Shown in pieces: positions 43,533-53,962 of a stretch of DNA of 64,000 nucleotides. Origin of the DNA: Oncomelania hupensis (lineage: Eukaryota; Mollusca; Gastropoda; Littorinimorpha; Pomatiopsidae); the NCBI GenBank assembly GCA_036898135.1, contig JBAHVR010000293.1, positions 270,001-334,000 of the forward strand, in the 5' to 3' direction. The notes beneath the pieces were generated by a model. The model had not been told where the DNA came from. It saw only the letters and a list, made by a program, of their open reading frames with translations, and searched no databases. The translations under genes were made by a program, and so were the position numbers. Within the stretch, counting starts at the first letter, position 1. Each line of letters opens with the position of its first letter.

Positions 43533-46078
43533 GTGCCGAAGAAGGACATAGTCATAGTGCAAGGCGACTGGAATGCCAAGGTTGGCCAAGATGCACACCA
43601 CAACTGGGGAGACACATGTGGACCCCACTGCAACAACGAGACAAATGACAGGGGTCTGAGATTCTTGGAGTTTGCCAGATACAACAATCTGGTACTGGCA
43701 AACACGCTTGGTCTCCACAAAAACTCCAGACGATGGACATGGCACAGTCCCAGGGGGGAGCATCACAACCAAATAGACTACATCATGGTCAAGAAACGCT
43801 TCAGATCAAGCATCAACATTGGCAGGACACGCACTTTTCCAGGAGCAGACATCGGAAGTGACCACGATCTCTTGATGATGTCTTTCCGGCTCCACTTGAA
43901 GAGAGTAAATACTGCACTAGACTGAAGTTCGACCTGGACAAACTGCAAGACCCGGAGGTGGCAGAACTATTTCAGGCCACAATTGAAGGGAAATTTGCAC
44001 CACTGCTCATTTTGGGGGCTGGTGAAGTAGATGTCAACACCATGACCACCACCTTCAACTCAGCTGTGACAGATGCCGCCACTGAGATCCTTGGCACACC
44101 GACCAAAGAAGAAGCCGTGGATCACACCTGAACTTTTGGATCTGTGTGATAAACGAAGAGAGATTTAAAAAAAAGAAAGAAAAAGAACACCTCACAGGGA
44201 GCTGATGTCTACCGAAAAATCAACAATGACATCCGAAAAGGCATGCGCACAGCAAAGGGATAACTGGATAGAAGATCAATGCCAGGAAATAGAGAACAGT
44301 CTGAACAAGAACAACAGCAAGAAGGCCTACCAGACTGTAAAGCGGCTGACAAGTTTCAAACAGCCCAAAGTCTCCACGATCCAAAGCAAGTCTGGCTTAT
44401 GCCTTACAGAAGAACAAGAAGTCTTGGACAGATGGACAGATTACTGCTCTGACCTTTACAACCATACACCAAATGGAGACCCATCAGTTCTAGCATGTCC
44501 CTCGAGAACATAGAAGAAGAAATCCTCCCAATTCTCCGGGAAGAAGTTGAGGCAGCAGTGCAATCGCTAAAGAAAGGGAAGTCAGCGGGAGTGGACAACA
44601 TACCCGCGGAACTGCTACAAGCAGGAGGAGAAGCGATGATTGATGCCCTCACCATTATCTGTAACAAGATCTTGCAGAGTGGAGAGTGGCCTATACCATG
44701 GGCCCAGTCGCTTGTCATCACTCTTCCCAAAAAAGGTAACCTTCAGGAGTGTGAAAATTACCGCACCGTCAGCCTCATCATCCATCCCAGCAAGGTCCTC
44801 CTGAAAATATTACTCAACAGGTTGAAACCCCAAGCTGAACAAATCATAGCTCAAGAACAAGCAGGATTCAGGGCAGGGCGAAGTACCACTGAACAGATTT
44901 TCAACGTCAGAATAATCTGTGAGATATACCTACAGCACCAACAACATCTATATCATGTGTTCATAGACTTCAAGAAAACGTTTGACCGAGTCTGGCATGC
45001 AGCTCTATGGGCAACAATGAAAGCGTACAACATCAGACCTTAAATTATTGAAGTCATCAAAAGCCTGTATGACAAGGCTACCAGTGCAGTCCTCCACAAC
45101 AGCGCCATCGGGAACTGGTTCAGAACAACAATCGGTGTGCGTCAAGTATGCCTACTCTCTCCAACACCCTTCAACATCTTCCTAGAGCGCATCATGTCAG
45201 GTGCTCTTGCAGATCACGAAGGCACAGTCAGCATAGGGGGTAGAGCAATCTCCAATCTTTGTTTTGCGGATGACATTGATGGATTGGCTGGAGAGGAACA
45301 AGAACTTGAACAGCTGGTACAGAGGCTTGACACCACCTCCAAAGCTTGTGGAATTGAAATAAGTGCAGAGAAGACCGAAATGATGACCAACAACACCAAT
45401 GGCATCAACACGGACATCAAAGTCCAAGCCAATCCCTCAACACAGTGCATAGCTTCAAATATTTAGGAGCCATTGTATCAGACAATGGGTCCCGACAGTA
45501 TGTCCTCTCCAGGATCGCACAAACAACTGCTGCCCTGACAAGGTTGAAGCCATTTGGAAAGACAGGACCATCATTCTACATTCCAAAGTAAGACTGCTGC
45601 GCTCCCTTGTCATCTCCATCTTCCTATATGCTTGCGAAGCATAGACCCTCACAGCAGATCTACAACGAAGAATACAAAGCATGGAGATGAGGTGCTACAG
45701 AAGACTTCTGGGCATTTCCTATACCCAACACATCACCAACGACGAAGTCCGACAGACCATCACACAAGCCATTTGACAACACGATGACCTGCTCACAGTG
45801 GTGAAGAAACGGAAACTCCGATGGTATGGCCACGTCACCAGATCATCAGGCCTTGCAAAGACTATTCTGCAAGGCACAGTGCAAGGATGTAGAAGAAGAG
45901 GGTGACCGAAAAAGAGGTGGGAGGACACCATTCGAGAATGGACTGGTTTGACACTGAGCGAAGCCATGAGGGCTGCTGAGGACAGAGAAAGATGGAGTAT
46001 GCTGGTTAAACGATCATCTGTGGTGCCCCTACGACCTCAGGGTTACGGGACAGGATAGGATAGGATAGGAAAGGATAG
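43533..46078 (+). mobile_element. RTE-type LINE, full-length copy: 3' part
   Basis: It resumes at GTGCCGAAGAAGGACATAG, inside the endonuclease, and ends GGGACAGGATAGGATAGGAT with the element tail. Together with 34548-35348, less the 5-bp duplication, it totals about 3342 bp. GTTTGTTT stands at both outer ends and may be the target duplication, but the tract is repetitive. Confidence 0.92.
43539..45990 (+). pseudogene. RTE endonuclease C-terminus and reverse transcriptase, frameshifted
   Basis: The pieces are 43503-43925 (IVQGDWNAKVG, IGSDHDLLMM), 44205-44513, 44495-45043 (KSAGVDNIPAELL, ENYRTVSLI, FIDFKKTFDRVWH), 45137-45466 (LCFADDIDGLAGEE) and 45554-46050 with in-frame stops (for example TAG in place of the Trp codon in the AWTLTADLQ block, near 45642). 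A deletion lies near 43920 and another near 44090. There are more breaks than in copy 10241-13580. Confidence 0.87.
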
Positions 46079-46194
46079 TTTGTTTGTTTATTTCCACACC
46101 TCGTGGAAGTTGCCGCGTAGGCGGAAGATCTACAGGATCCTTCATGGTGGGCAGGAAAGTACATGAAGAAAACTCTTTTTAAAAAAGCCGAACA

Positions 46195-46625
46195 CGTCCT
46201 TTGCTGACCGAAATTTCGTCATCATTTTCACAGGAAAATAATATTGCCTAGCAGCAATAACATGGATTCTCACTGGTCCACTTTATCTTAAGGCGCTTTC
46301 TCATTGGTCGGGAGGACTTACTTTTCTTTGTCAGATTATTGTAGAAAATGACGTCATCATGCCAACTCGAGCATCAGCCAGAGGATCGCCGAAACAAAAT
46401 CGCAGGGGACTTGCTTGGTTTTATCAGTTTATTCCCCCACTTAAATTTTTTTTAACAAGGACTTACTCTATGATATCTCCAAATCTAAACATAGTTCGGA
46501 TTTGATTTTTACGGGTAAGATGCGTCATTCTCTTGCAAGTTTGATGGCGCAAAAAACTCATTTTCGACCTTAGGTGGACTTACTCGGTTTTGTCAAATCA
46601 CGGCAGAATTTTTAAATTCTGCTCC
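46195..46625 (-). repeat. Reverse copy of the palindromic AAACCAAGC repeat
   Basis: Read in reverse it has TGACAAAACCGAGTAAGTCC (about 46571-46596) and GATAAAACCAAGCAAGTCCC (about 46405-46430), as in 33812-34270. Confidence 0.55.
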
Positions 46626-46745
46626 TACCCTCTGGAATGAACTTCCTCAAGAACTAAAAAAGAGACTTTAAAAGAGACTGACAATCTTCTGTCTACTCGC
46701 CGTCGTCTAAAGACAAATATGTTTTCAGCCATTAATAAGTTCATT
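46612..46745 (+). mobile_element. Short LINE ORF2 C-terminal relic
   Basis: The translation includes NSAPTLWNELPQELKKRL and, after a stop or shift, RRLKTNMFSAINKFI. This resembles the LWNSLP...FKxxLKTxLF ending of CR1/L2-type ORF2 proteins. No other part of the element is seen. Confidence 0.5.
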
Positions 46746-47125
46746 GGGACTTTTTTTTCTTTTGCAACTCAACGAGTATATTTGTCGTGGCGATTCCTTG
46801 CTTTATTTCTAGAACGATTGCATCTGCGCCTGCGCAATGTTAGTTCCTGTTTACTTTTTCGGTCGAAAACAAAATATTCTTTCGCCAGAGTCCATGATTT
46901 GATGAAAGAAAATTGCAAGCTTTCGGTGAGTGCTTTTCGTAAACATATGAAGATGTGCATATATGTCTGGTACATGCACAATGCAGTCATGCATCCTGGC
47001 ATTTCTTTGTCGTATTTAGGAGTCGACGGGTAATCGAAAAAGAAATTTTCCGTGCACATGGTGAAACGTTTGTTTCCTACACGATTTAGTTTTGAACTAT
47101 GACCGTGATAATCGGGTGCCTTTCG
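46746..47125. other. No gene recognised
   Basis: Overlapping ORFs of about 100 codons on both strands show no family features. Confidence 0.3.
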
Positions 47126-47129
47126 AAAC

Positions 47130-47250
47130 GCGGGATAGCTCAGTGGGTAGAGCTGCGAGCTCGTGTTACAAAGGTTGCGGGTTCAGTTCATGTGGCCCGG
47201 TCATTAACATTGACTGTGAGCACTGGACATCTCGCTGTTGCTATTAATAA
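47130..47250 (+). mobile_element. tRNA-derived SINE head, unassigned family
   Basis: GCGGGATAGCTCAGTGGGTAG has an A-box and GGTTGCGGGTTCAGTTCA sits at the B-box position; the anticodon arm is not paired. A short AAT-like tail follows. Confidence 0.45.
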
Positions 47251-47254
47251 TAAT

Positions 47255-47483
47255 CCTATCCTACCTATCTAAACCTTAACTCCAAATCGTTTGGGCACCA
47301 CAGATGATCGTTTAACCAGCGCACTCCCTCTTTCTCTGTCCTCAGCAATCTTATGGCTTCGCTCAGTGTCAAGCCAGGCCATTCTCGAATGTTGTCCTCC
47401 CACCTCTTTTTCTTTCTCCCACTTATTCTCCTTCCTTGCACCGTGCCTTGCAGGAAGGCTTTTGTAAGACCAGATGCTCTGGT
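47255..47483 (-). mobile_element. RTE 3'-terminal fragment
   Basis: On the minus strand it carries the region from about AFLQGTVQG through NIREWPGLTLSEAIR to the 3' tail, with the tail degraded (cctatcctacctat). TAATAAT on both sides may be the target duplication. Confidence 0.78.
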
Positions 47484-47580
47484 AATAATTAACAATGGTA
47501 TAATGGCCTTTATCACCAGAGCTAAAAATTTTTTTTTTTAAGCGTGTGTGAAAGTCCTATAGTTGTTTTAGCGTATAGTT

Positions 47581-47757
47581 TTTCTTTGTCCCCAATCCCT
47601 GATAGCCTAGGATTGTGCTCAGTCGTCAAACTGTTCACCAAAAGGCAGCAAATTGGCGTTTGGGGCGGTTTGAGTTAGATCCTGTATATTCCAGCGCCTT
47701 GAGTACCTCTTGAGCTAGCTGAAAAGCGCTATATAACAATGATTAAAAAGAATACAT
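47581..47757 (+). mobile_element. SINE-B 3' fragment
   Basis: It runs from GTCCCCAATCCCTG through GTTTGAGTTAGATCCTGTAT to AAAGCGCTATATAACAATG. Confidence 0.7.
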
Positions 47758-48556
47758 ACATAAATCATGCGTAGCTCAAAGGCCTAGTTGCAAAAGGCCG
47801 AAAATAGACACTCTTCGTCGTCTGCTACGTAACGTCATGTGATAGCATATCCCGAGGTTTTCTCGTGCAGCGAGCGAAGAAGAAAAATAGTTTCGCTAAT
47901 CGCAAAAACTCCCTTTAGGAGTGGCTATTTTTGGTACATAGTTGTGTCGCTTCCGTGTTTGGACAATGAAATTAATAATCAAATAAAACGATGTGCTTGG
48001 AATCAGTTGAACGAGAAATACAGACAAGAGGTCATTGAAAACATTATTTGGATAATTCACCACTATCAAAAAATGTTATATCTATTTCAAAATCTTTTCA
48101 TATTACCAGTTTATTTCACGGGATAAGGCTAAATGCTTGGCGTGCTTGTTTCATAAACCCTCCAGTACTTTGTAATTGTGGTAGCATTTGGAATGTAAAA
48201 CACTTAATATTTTGAATGTCAACAAACTTATAACCATTGTCATCCTTTACTCATTAGCTGAAATAAATTAAAAGCTAAATATGTCAATCTCAAATATTGT
48301 ATATTCAGAAGAACATTTTGATTGTTCATTGAGCTTAATGCTCATAGATTTAATTAGAAATCATGAATTTTTCAATTTCTTAAATTTGTTAACTTCTAAC
48401 AATAAGTCCAGCAATTTTTTAAAATTATTTGCACCTAATTTATTTAATTAAGTATTATTAGTTTTAATAAATATTTCATGTTTATTTTTGGATGCGAGGT
48501 GGGGGGGGAAGGGAAGGCGCGGGGAATGTTATTTATTAATTTGTTTCAATTTTGAT
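47758..48556. other. No gene; AT-rich unique sequence
   Basis: No domain, splice pattern or repeat identified. Confidence 0.35.
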
Positions 48557-49002
48557 CTGCTGCGAAACATGGACCCTCACAGCAGATCTCCAACGAAGAA
48601 TACAAAGCATGGAGATGAGGTGCTACAGAAGACTTCTGGGCATTTCCTATACCCAGCTCATCACCAACAACGAAGTCCGACAGACCATCACACAAGCCAT
48701 TGGACAACACGATGACCTGCTCACAGTGGTGAAGAAACGGAAACTCCGATGGTATGGCCACGTCACCAGATCATCAGGCCTCGCAAAGACCATTCTGCAA
48801 GGCACAGTGCAAGGAGGTAGAAGAAGAGGGAGACCGAAAAAGAGGTGGGAGGACAACATTCGAGAATGGATTGGTTTGACACTGAGCGAAGCCATCAGGG
48901 CTGCTGAGGACAGAGAAAGATGGAGTATGCTGGTTAAACGATCATCTGTGGTGCCCCTACGACCTCCGGGTTACGGGACAGGATAGGATAGGATAGGATA
49001 GG
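48557..49002 (+). mobile_element. RTE 3' fragment with the C-terminal frame open
   Basis: The frame 48552-48986 encodes WTLTADLQRRIQSMEMRCY, LRWYGHVTR and RRRGRPKKRWEDNIREW without a stop, ending in (GGATA)n at 48980-49002. It is a young 5'-truncated copy. Confidence 0.85.
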
Positions 49003-49604
49003 TGGGGAAGGGTGGAGGGGGTAGGGGTCTGGGGCCCAACTTCAACTTTCTGTAAGACGCACAATGACATTTATAAGTACTTCGTTCTTCATAAGATAAG
49101 TTCAAATGATGAATTTATTTTTTTAATTGGTTTTGTGTGTATTTGTTTTGCTTTGTGTGTTTCTTAATGCGAACGAAGTGTTACAAGGGAATGTATGTTG
49201 ATACAAGTGAGGTATCGAATACATTTGACGAACATTGTATATAGCGCTGAGTAGTGTCTCAGCTGTCAGATTCGTGTTCAAAGCAAGGCTAAAACCGATG
49301 CCACCCCTTTAGTCCCTCCCCGTAGCTTTGGCAAGGAGGAGCTCTGTGTTAGTTTTTTTGGGGAACGGAATTCCAGAGGTCTGGTGAAGGAGCACATTCC
49401 TAGTGTCTTTTTAAAGTCGTGCGGATGCTGAGAACCTTTAAGTTAGTACTTAAACGCTCTCATTGATTGGTCGATTTATTAGAATTTTGAAATTTTAGAT
49501 TCCGTTTGTGAAGAGAGGAAGGAAACCAGAGTACCAGGAGAAAACCCTCTGCTCGCTGGACGTGAAAGTGTGGTTAATAGGGGATGGAGAGGTGGTGGGG
49601 TTAT
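49003..49604. other. No gene recognised; upstream region of the bZIP gene
   Basis: No exon can be supported, but 5' untranslated or further upstream coding exons could lie here or beyond. Confidence 0.35.
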
Positions 49605-49645
49605 GGTAGCGGGGGGCGAGGGGCGGGGGGCGGGGGGCGGAGGCA
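49605..49645 (+). promoter_or_regulatory. G-run cluster, possible G-quadruplex
   Basis: There are four or more runs of four to six G separated by one to three bases, about 130 bp before the first bZIP coding exon. A promoter role is inference. Confidence 0.45.
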
Positions 49646-49773
49646 GTGAATGTTCTCAGCATGGAGAAATCTGTATTTTGAAGGAGAATCCAAAATTGAT
49701 GTATTAATTCTAAACGCCTCAAGGTCACAGTTTTGAATACATGTTTCTATGGGTTATCTGGCTGTGCAGCCTC

Positions 49774-49953
49774 ATGGACTACGGCAAGGCAATGGACGAC
49801 GACCGGGGTGGATCCCAGCTGCTATGGTTACCACCGCCAGGAGAGAACCCCGGTGACACCATGCCCAAGCTGATTCACAGGCGGGCCAAACGCATCATCC
49901 CTGACGACGAGAAGGACGACAAGTACTGGGAGAAGAGAAAAAGGAACAACATG
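49774..49953 (+). CDS. bZIP transcription factor (NFIL3/PAR-like), coding exon 1
   Basis: The exon has 60 codons. It ends with the start of the DNA-binding basic region: HRRAKRIIPDDEKDDKYWEKRKRNNM. RRxxRxxIPD followed by KDxxYWEKR is the signature of NFIL3/vrille and PAR bZIP proteins (established), which bind D-box-type sites as dimers in the nucleus and act in circadian, developmental or immune control; the role here is not known. I use the ATG at 49774, just after an acceptor-like GTGCAG at 49764-49769; the frame also opens at ATG 49741, and upstream exons cannot be excluded. The exon is followed by GC, not GT. Confidence 0.82.
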
Positions 49954-50244
49954 GCACGTATTCATTAAACTTATAGAAGCAGGTCTGCCCAAAAGCGACG
50001 CTGACCCCAGTCTGATTGTCATAGGCTATTGAGGGCATATACACCTACACACAGCCTACGCTTGATAGATCTCCGACACTTAGCTAGCGTCAAGGTCGCC
50101 TTTGAAGTGGAAACTAGCCTGTAAATTAAATAATTATATATAGATAGATTATATTAGATTAAGTTAACATACATATTATATTAGATTAGATAGATAAATA
50201 AATGTGCAAATAAATAAATAATTGGAAATGAACCCCTGTTGCAG
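49954..50244 (+). other. bZIP intron 1, apparent GC-AG intron
   Basis: Donor ATG|GCACGT and acceptor TTGCAG|GCC. This 291-bp, phase-0 intron joins NNM to AAKRSR, giving the invariant basic-region pattern N-x7-R. The nearby GT (49958) cannot be used with any acceptor I see while keeping the frame. Confidence 0.72.
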
Positions 50245-50424
50245 GCCGCCAAGAGATCGCGCGAGAACAAGCGACAACTGGAGATTGACATCCGCAACAA
50301 GATGAACTTTCTGGAAGAAGAGAACGCGCTGCTGCAGAAGGAGCTGATGGTTCTTAAGGCACGCGTCGGAATGCCCCCTGAGCAGAGCATCTTGACACCC
50401 GAACAACGGGTCCAATGTTTACAG
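50245..50424 (+). CDS. bZIP transcription factor, coding exon 2 (basic region end and leucine zipper)
   Basis: The exon has 60 codons, starting AAKRSRENKRQLEIDIRNKM and followed by the zipper NFLEEENALLQKELMVLKARVG. AAKRSR completes the DNA-contact helix. The zipper is short, about four heptads with Ile/Met/Leu at the core positions, as in NFIL3/PAR proteins. It ends VQCLQ at donor ACAG|GTATGC. Confidence 0.88.
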
Positions 50425-50680
50425 GTATGCGTTACTGCTTTTCTCTGACTTGTTGTTGTTGTTGTTGTTGTTTGTTGTTGTTGTTGACGTCACGTGATAA
50501 TCCACTGGCACCTACTTGTTTATTTTTACTATTTGTTGTTTGCGTGATGTGTGCACGCTTGATAGGTATTTTATTAGCTGGAAAACGTGTGTTTGCATGT
50601 ATGTTTTATAAATGTTACCACTATTCCATGTGCATGTTTTATGTCAATTTGGCCAATAAACGTCGTTGAATCGTTGAATC

Positions 50681-50681
50681 G

Positions 50682-50740
<59 letters not shown>

Positions 50741-50843
50741 CTTCTTCTTCTTCTTCTTCTTCTTCTTCTTCTTCTTCTTCTTCCTTCTTCTTCTTCTTCT
50801 TCTTCTTCTTCTTCTTCTTCTTCTTCTTCTTCTTCTTCTTCTT
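50681..50843 (+). repeat. (GTT)n followed by (CTT)n
   Basis: GTT triplets to 50740, CTT triplets to 50843. Confidence 0.97.
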
Positions 50844-51174
50844 TCTAAACATTATTTCAGTGGGTTTTTTTTTGTTTGAGTTTTGTTGGGAAGTTTTGTT
50901 TTGTTCTGTTGTGTTTTGTTTGCCTGACGTAGAGATCAGATGGAATATTTGTATTGAAAACAACAGCTAATGCAATGAAAACCAGAGCTACAGCAACTGT
51001 TAGTAGAAAAAAAAAGGTGTAAATTGTAGTCCATAATAAGAAACGTGCTCTCGTTACTCTTTGTCAACATTAAAGAAGGTGATTGTTACTTGTTTTCAGT
51101 CCTCACTCCTTGTGACGACAAACAAACAAACATGACGTAATCAAATCTAGCAATTTAAAATTGAACTGTAATCG

Positions 51175-51175
51175 C

Positions 51176-51223
<48 letters not shown>
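51175..51223 (+). repeat. (CAA)n microsatellite
   Basis: CAA triplets then a few CA. Confidence 0.95.
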
Positions 51224-51224
<1 letters not shown>

Positions 51225-51418
51225 CACACACACAAAATAACTATTAAAAAAAATTTCCAACTGCAAATATATAAATTATACGCAATTAAGATCTATTTTT
51301 GCCGAAATATGTAATAAAAATGTACAGAGAATTCATAGCCGAAAATAAGTCTAAAGTCTAGGTTCACTGTAAAGGGGTCTTGGGTCTGATCACTGAAGAA
51401 GAATATTACTTTACACAA

Positions 51419-51495
51419 CAGTACAGTACAATAAAGTACAATACAATACAGTACAAGACATTACAATACAGTACAATAATACATTACAATAATAA

Positions 51496-51575
<80 letters not shown>
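51419..51575 (+). repeat. (TACAA)-like tract followed by (ATT)n
   Basis: Degenerate ACAGTACAAT units to about 51490, then ATT triplets 51498-51575. The TACAA-like tract reappears at about 51895-51960. Confidence 0.88.
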
Positions 51576-51971
51576 GATCTAGGATGGATTTAAAGCATGG
51601 AAGAATGGGTGAGTGTTAGTAGTTTTGTGTATACATGTATTGTGGAATAATTATCTGTGTGTTAAATGTGTACACATGGGTATGTGACTGGATATCTGTT
51701 TATGCATGTTTGCTAGTGTACATAGATTTATATTTTGGTATGGAAGTTGTGTTTGATAGTAATATCAAATGTATTAATATTGTATTTCTATGTTTTTAAT
51801 AGTTTTGATGTTGTTATCTCCTTCCTTCTTGCACTGCTAAACAAATATCCATGCCATGTGTTTGGACAATAAAGAATCTTGAATCTTGAATTTAAAATAC
51901 AATGCAGTACAATATAGTACAATGCAATACAATAAGTACAATAAAGTACAATACAATATCATTTAAAAATT

Positions 51972-53245
51972 ACAAATATCTTCCCCTGTTCATGTTTAAT
52001 TTTCAGTTTTGGCTCTAGCAATCCGCCTGAAAATGCGCTGAAACCAAAAATTGTAATTATCACATAATAATTACAATTTTCACTTGATAATTACATTACA
52101 TTACATTACATGATTATTGCTTTAGGTCCAGCGGACTCTTCCGAGCCAAATCAGGACCGGACAAACCCCGATCCGCATAAAAGATCTGCTGAAACAACCC
52201 TAGTGGTAAAACTGAATGCTCTCCACCAGCCAGTCACTTTACAATAAAGACATCCCACTCAGGGGACGCTGAGGCTATACTCTAATTTATCGAACCCCCG
52301 TTTACAAAAACAAAATAGAATACAAACATCATTATAAATTATGAACAAAACACATACATATAAAATGTCTACATTGCTAAATAATAACATCATAGGAAGC
52401 CCTAATGACCATCTGGCAGAAAGCGTCCAATATTCCCAAGCTGATCCAACAGACCTCACACACAAATAAAGAGTCTTGTCCCGGAAGAGTTTTCAAGAAC
52501 AAAGATAGGTGAATAATCTAGCGAAGAAGAAGATAGTATAGCAGATTAATAGAACAGAGCAGGAATGAGAAAGAACAAATGAGAAAGACAGCGACATTGG
52601 GAATTTAAAGCACTACATTTCCAGAAAGTGGGGATACTATTTGTACTGAAACCACTGGTACCCCAACGGGGGTACTTGATAATTACACGTTTTACGTGAT
52701 TATGCTTAATTCTGCTTACTAGCGCCAAAACGTGCATTTACAGGTATCAGTGATAATGATAATTAACACGTGTTCTGTGTGCTTTGCATATAAGCCTATA
52801 ATGACGCCCTACTAGCGCCAAAACCTGATAATTACAAATATTATGGGATTTTTACAAATATCAACGACAAATGTTACAATAAACACGTAAACATTGTAAT
52901 TATCAAGTGAAAATTAGAATTTTCGGTTTTGGCGCATTCTAGACGGATTGCTAGAATTAAAATTAAAATTAAACATGATCACGGGAAGATATTTTTGTAA
53001 ATGTTTTTAATCATAAGCTTAATTGTAATTATTCCTTGATAATTGTATTTCTTCCATGATATTTGTAATTATTTCACGATATTTGTAATTATCAGGTTTT
53101 GGCGCTAGGAAGGCGTGGCAAATAGCCTACTGATAATTATTAATGAACAGTGTGGGTTACCGGTATCTCTGTAAATTACACAGAACACGTGTTAATTTCA
53201 GTTATCTCGTGATACTGGTAACTCTCGGTTTTTGGAGCTAGTAGG
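51972..53245. repeat. Fold-back region with overlapping inverted repeats
   Basis: Outer arms are 51972-52095 (continued after the R insertion) and about 52880-53005, sharing TCTAGCAATCCG(C/T)CT and TTTTCACTTGATAATTAC. A second pair is about 52712-52850 with 53085-53240, sharing CTAGCGCCAAAACC, TGATAATTACAAATAT and AACACGTGTTCTGTGT. No coding. Retroposon R is inserted in the left part. Confidence 0.75.
52096..52673 (-). mobile_element. Retroposon R, copy 2, inserted in the fold-back region
   Basis: It is flanked by the exact 14-bp duplication ACTTGATAATTACA (52082-52095, 52674-52687). On the minus strand it starts ACCCCCGTTGGGGTACC and ends in a (TGTAA)n tail. It is collinear with 26166-26774. 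Confidence 0.78.
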
Positions 53246-53305
53246 CAGTCATACAGGGCCATCCTCATCTTTCTCTTTCTTCACGGTTTACCACCAGCGC
53301 CCACA

Positions 53306-53922
53306 GCCATGTTATCCTATCCTATCCTGTCCCGTAACCCGGAGGTCGTAAGGGCACCACAGATGATCGTTTAACCAGCATACTCCATCTTTCTCTGTCC
53401 TCAGCAGCCCTGATGGCTTCGCTCAGTGTCAAACCAGTCCATTCTCGAATGTTGTCCTCCCACCTCTTTTTCGGTCTCCCTCTTCTTCTACCTCCTTGCT
53501 CTGTGCCTTGCAGAATAGTCTTTGCAAGGCCTGATGATCTGGTGACGTGGCCATACCATCGGAGTTTCCGTTTTTTCATCACTGTGAGCAGGTCATCGTG
53601 TTGTCCAATGGCTTGCGTGATGGTCTGTCGGACTTCGTCGTTGGTGATGTGCTGGGTATAGGAAATGCCCAGAAGTCTTCTGTAGCACCTCATCTCCATG
53701 CTTTGTATTCTTCGTTGGAGATCTGCTGTGAGGGTCCATGCTTCGCAAGCATATAGGAAGATGGAGATGACAAGGGAGCGCAGCAGTCTTACTTTGGAAT
53801 GTAGACTGATGGTACTGTCTTTCCAAATGGGCTTCAACCTTGTCAGGGCAGCAGTTGTTTGTGCAATCCTGGAGAGGACATCCTTTCGGGACCCATTGTC
53901 TTATACAATGGCGCCATGTTAT
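53306..53922 (-). mobile_element. RTE 3' fragment in bZIP intron 2
   Basis: The exact 10-bp duplication GCCATGTTAT (53306-53315, 53913-53922) flanks a 5'-truncated copy, antisense to the bZIP gene. The frame 53837-53322 (171 codons) is open: LLRSLVISIFLYACEAWTLT, LRWYGHVTR, KKRWEDNIREW. The insertion ends 40 bp before exon 3. Confidence 0.92.
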
Positions 53923-53962
53923 ACAAACACAATGTGAGTTTCTGATCTTATCTGTCCCTCAG

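Larger units (their letters stand above)
35344..43537 (+). mobile_element. Complete LTR retrotransposon, GMR1-like Ty3/gypsy class
   Basis: The exact 5-bp duplication GTGCC (35344-35348, 43533-43537) flanks two long LTRs (1557 and 1558 bp), a leader, one 1509-codon ORF and a purine tract. The pol order is protease, integrase, reverse transcriptase, RNase H. Ty3/gypsy elements normally have integrase last; the copia-like order is known for the GMR1-like branch (established). No envelope-like ORF is present. The ORF is open, the LTRs are almost identical and the duplication is perfect, so insertion was recent and the element could still be active. Confidence 0.95.
50425..53962 (+). other. bZIP intron 2 (3.5 kb), full of repeats
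   Basis: A canonical GTATGC...CCCTCAG, phase-0 intron. It contains (GTT)n, (CTT)n, (CAA)n and (ATT)n tracts, a fold-back element, retroposon R copy 2 and a truncated antisense RTE copy. Confidence 0.82.

Noticed and set aside
46719..47033. 104-codon plus ORF and its 96-codon minus partner
   Set aside because: They overlap on opposite strands with no family features; the left edge belongs to a LINE C-terminal relic.
47839..48126. 95-codon ORF
   Set aside because: AT-rich sequence with no motif and no splice context.
49741..49773. Upstream ATG of the bZIP exon as the true start
   Set aside because: Possible, but the residues before 49774 (FLWVIWLCSL) look non-conserved and an acceptor-like CAG lies between; kept only as an alternative.
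49954..49960. Using the GT at 49958 as a canonical donor
   Set aside because: It adds four bases and breaks the basic-region frame with every acceptor seen near 50245.
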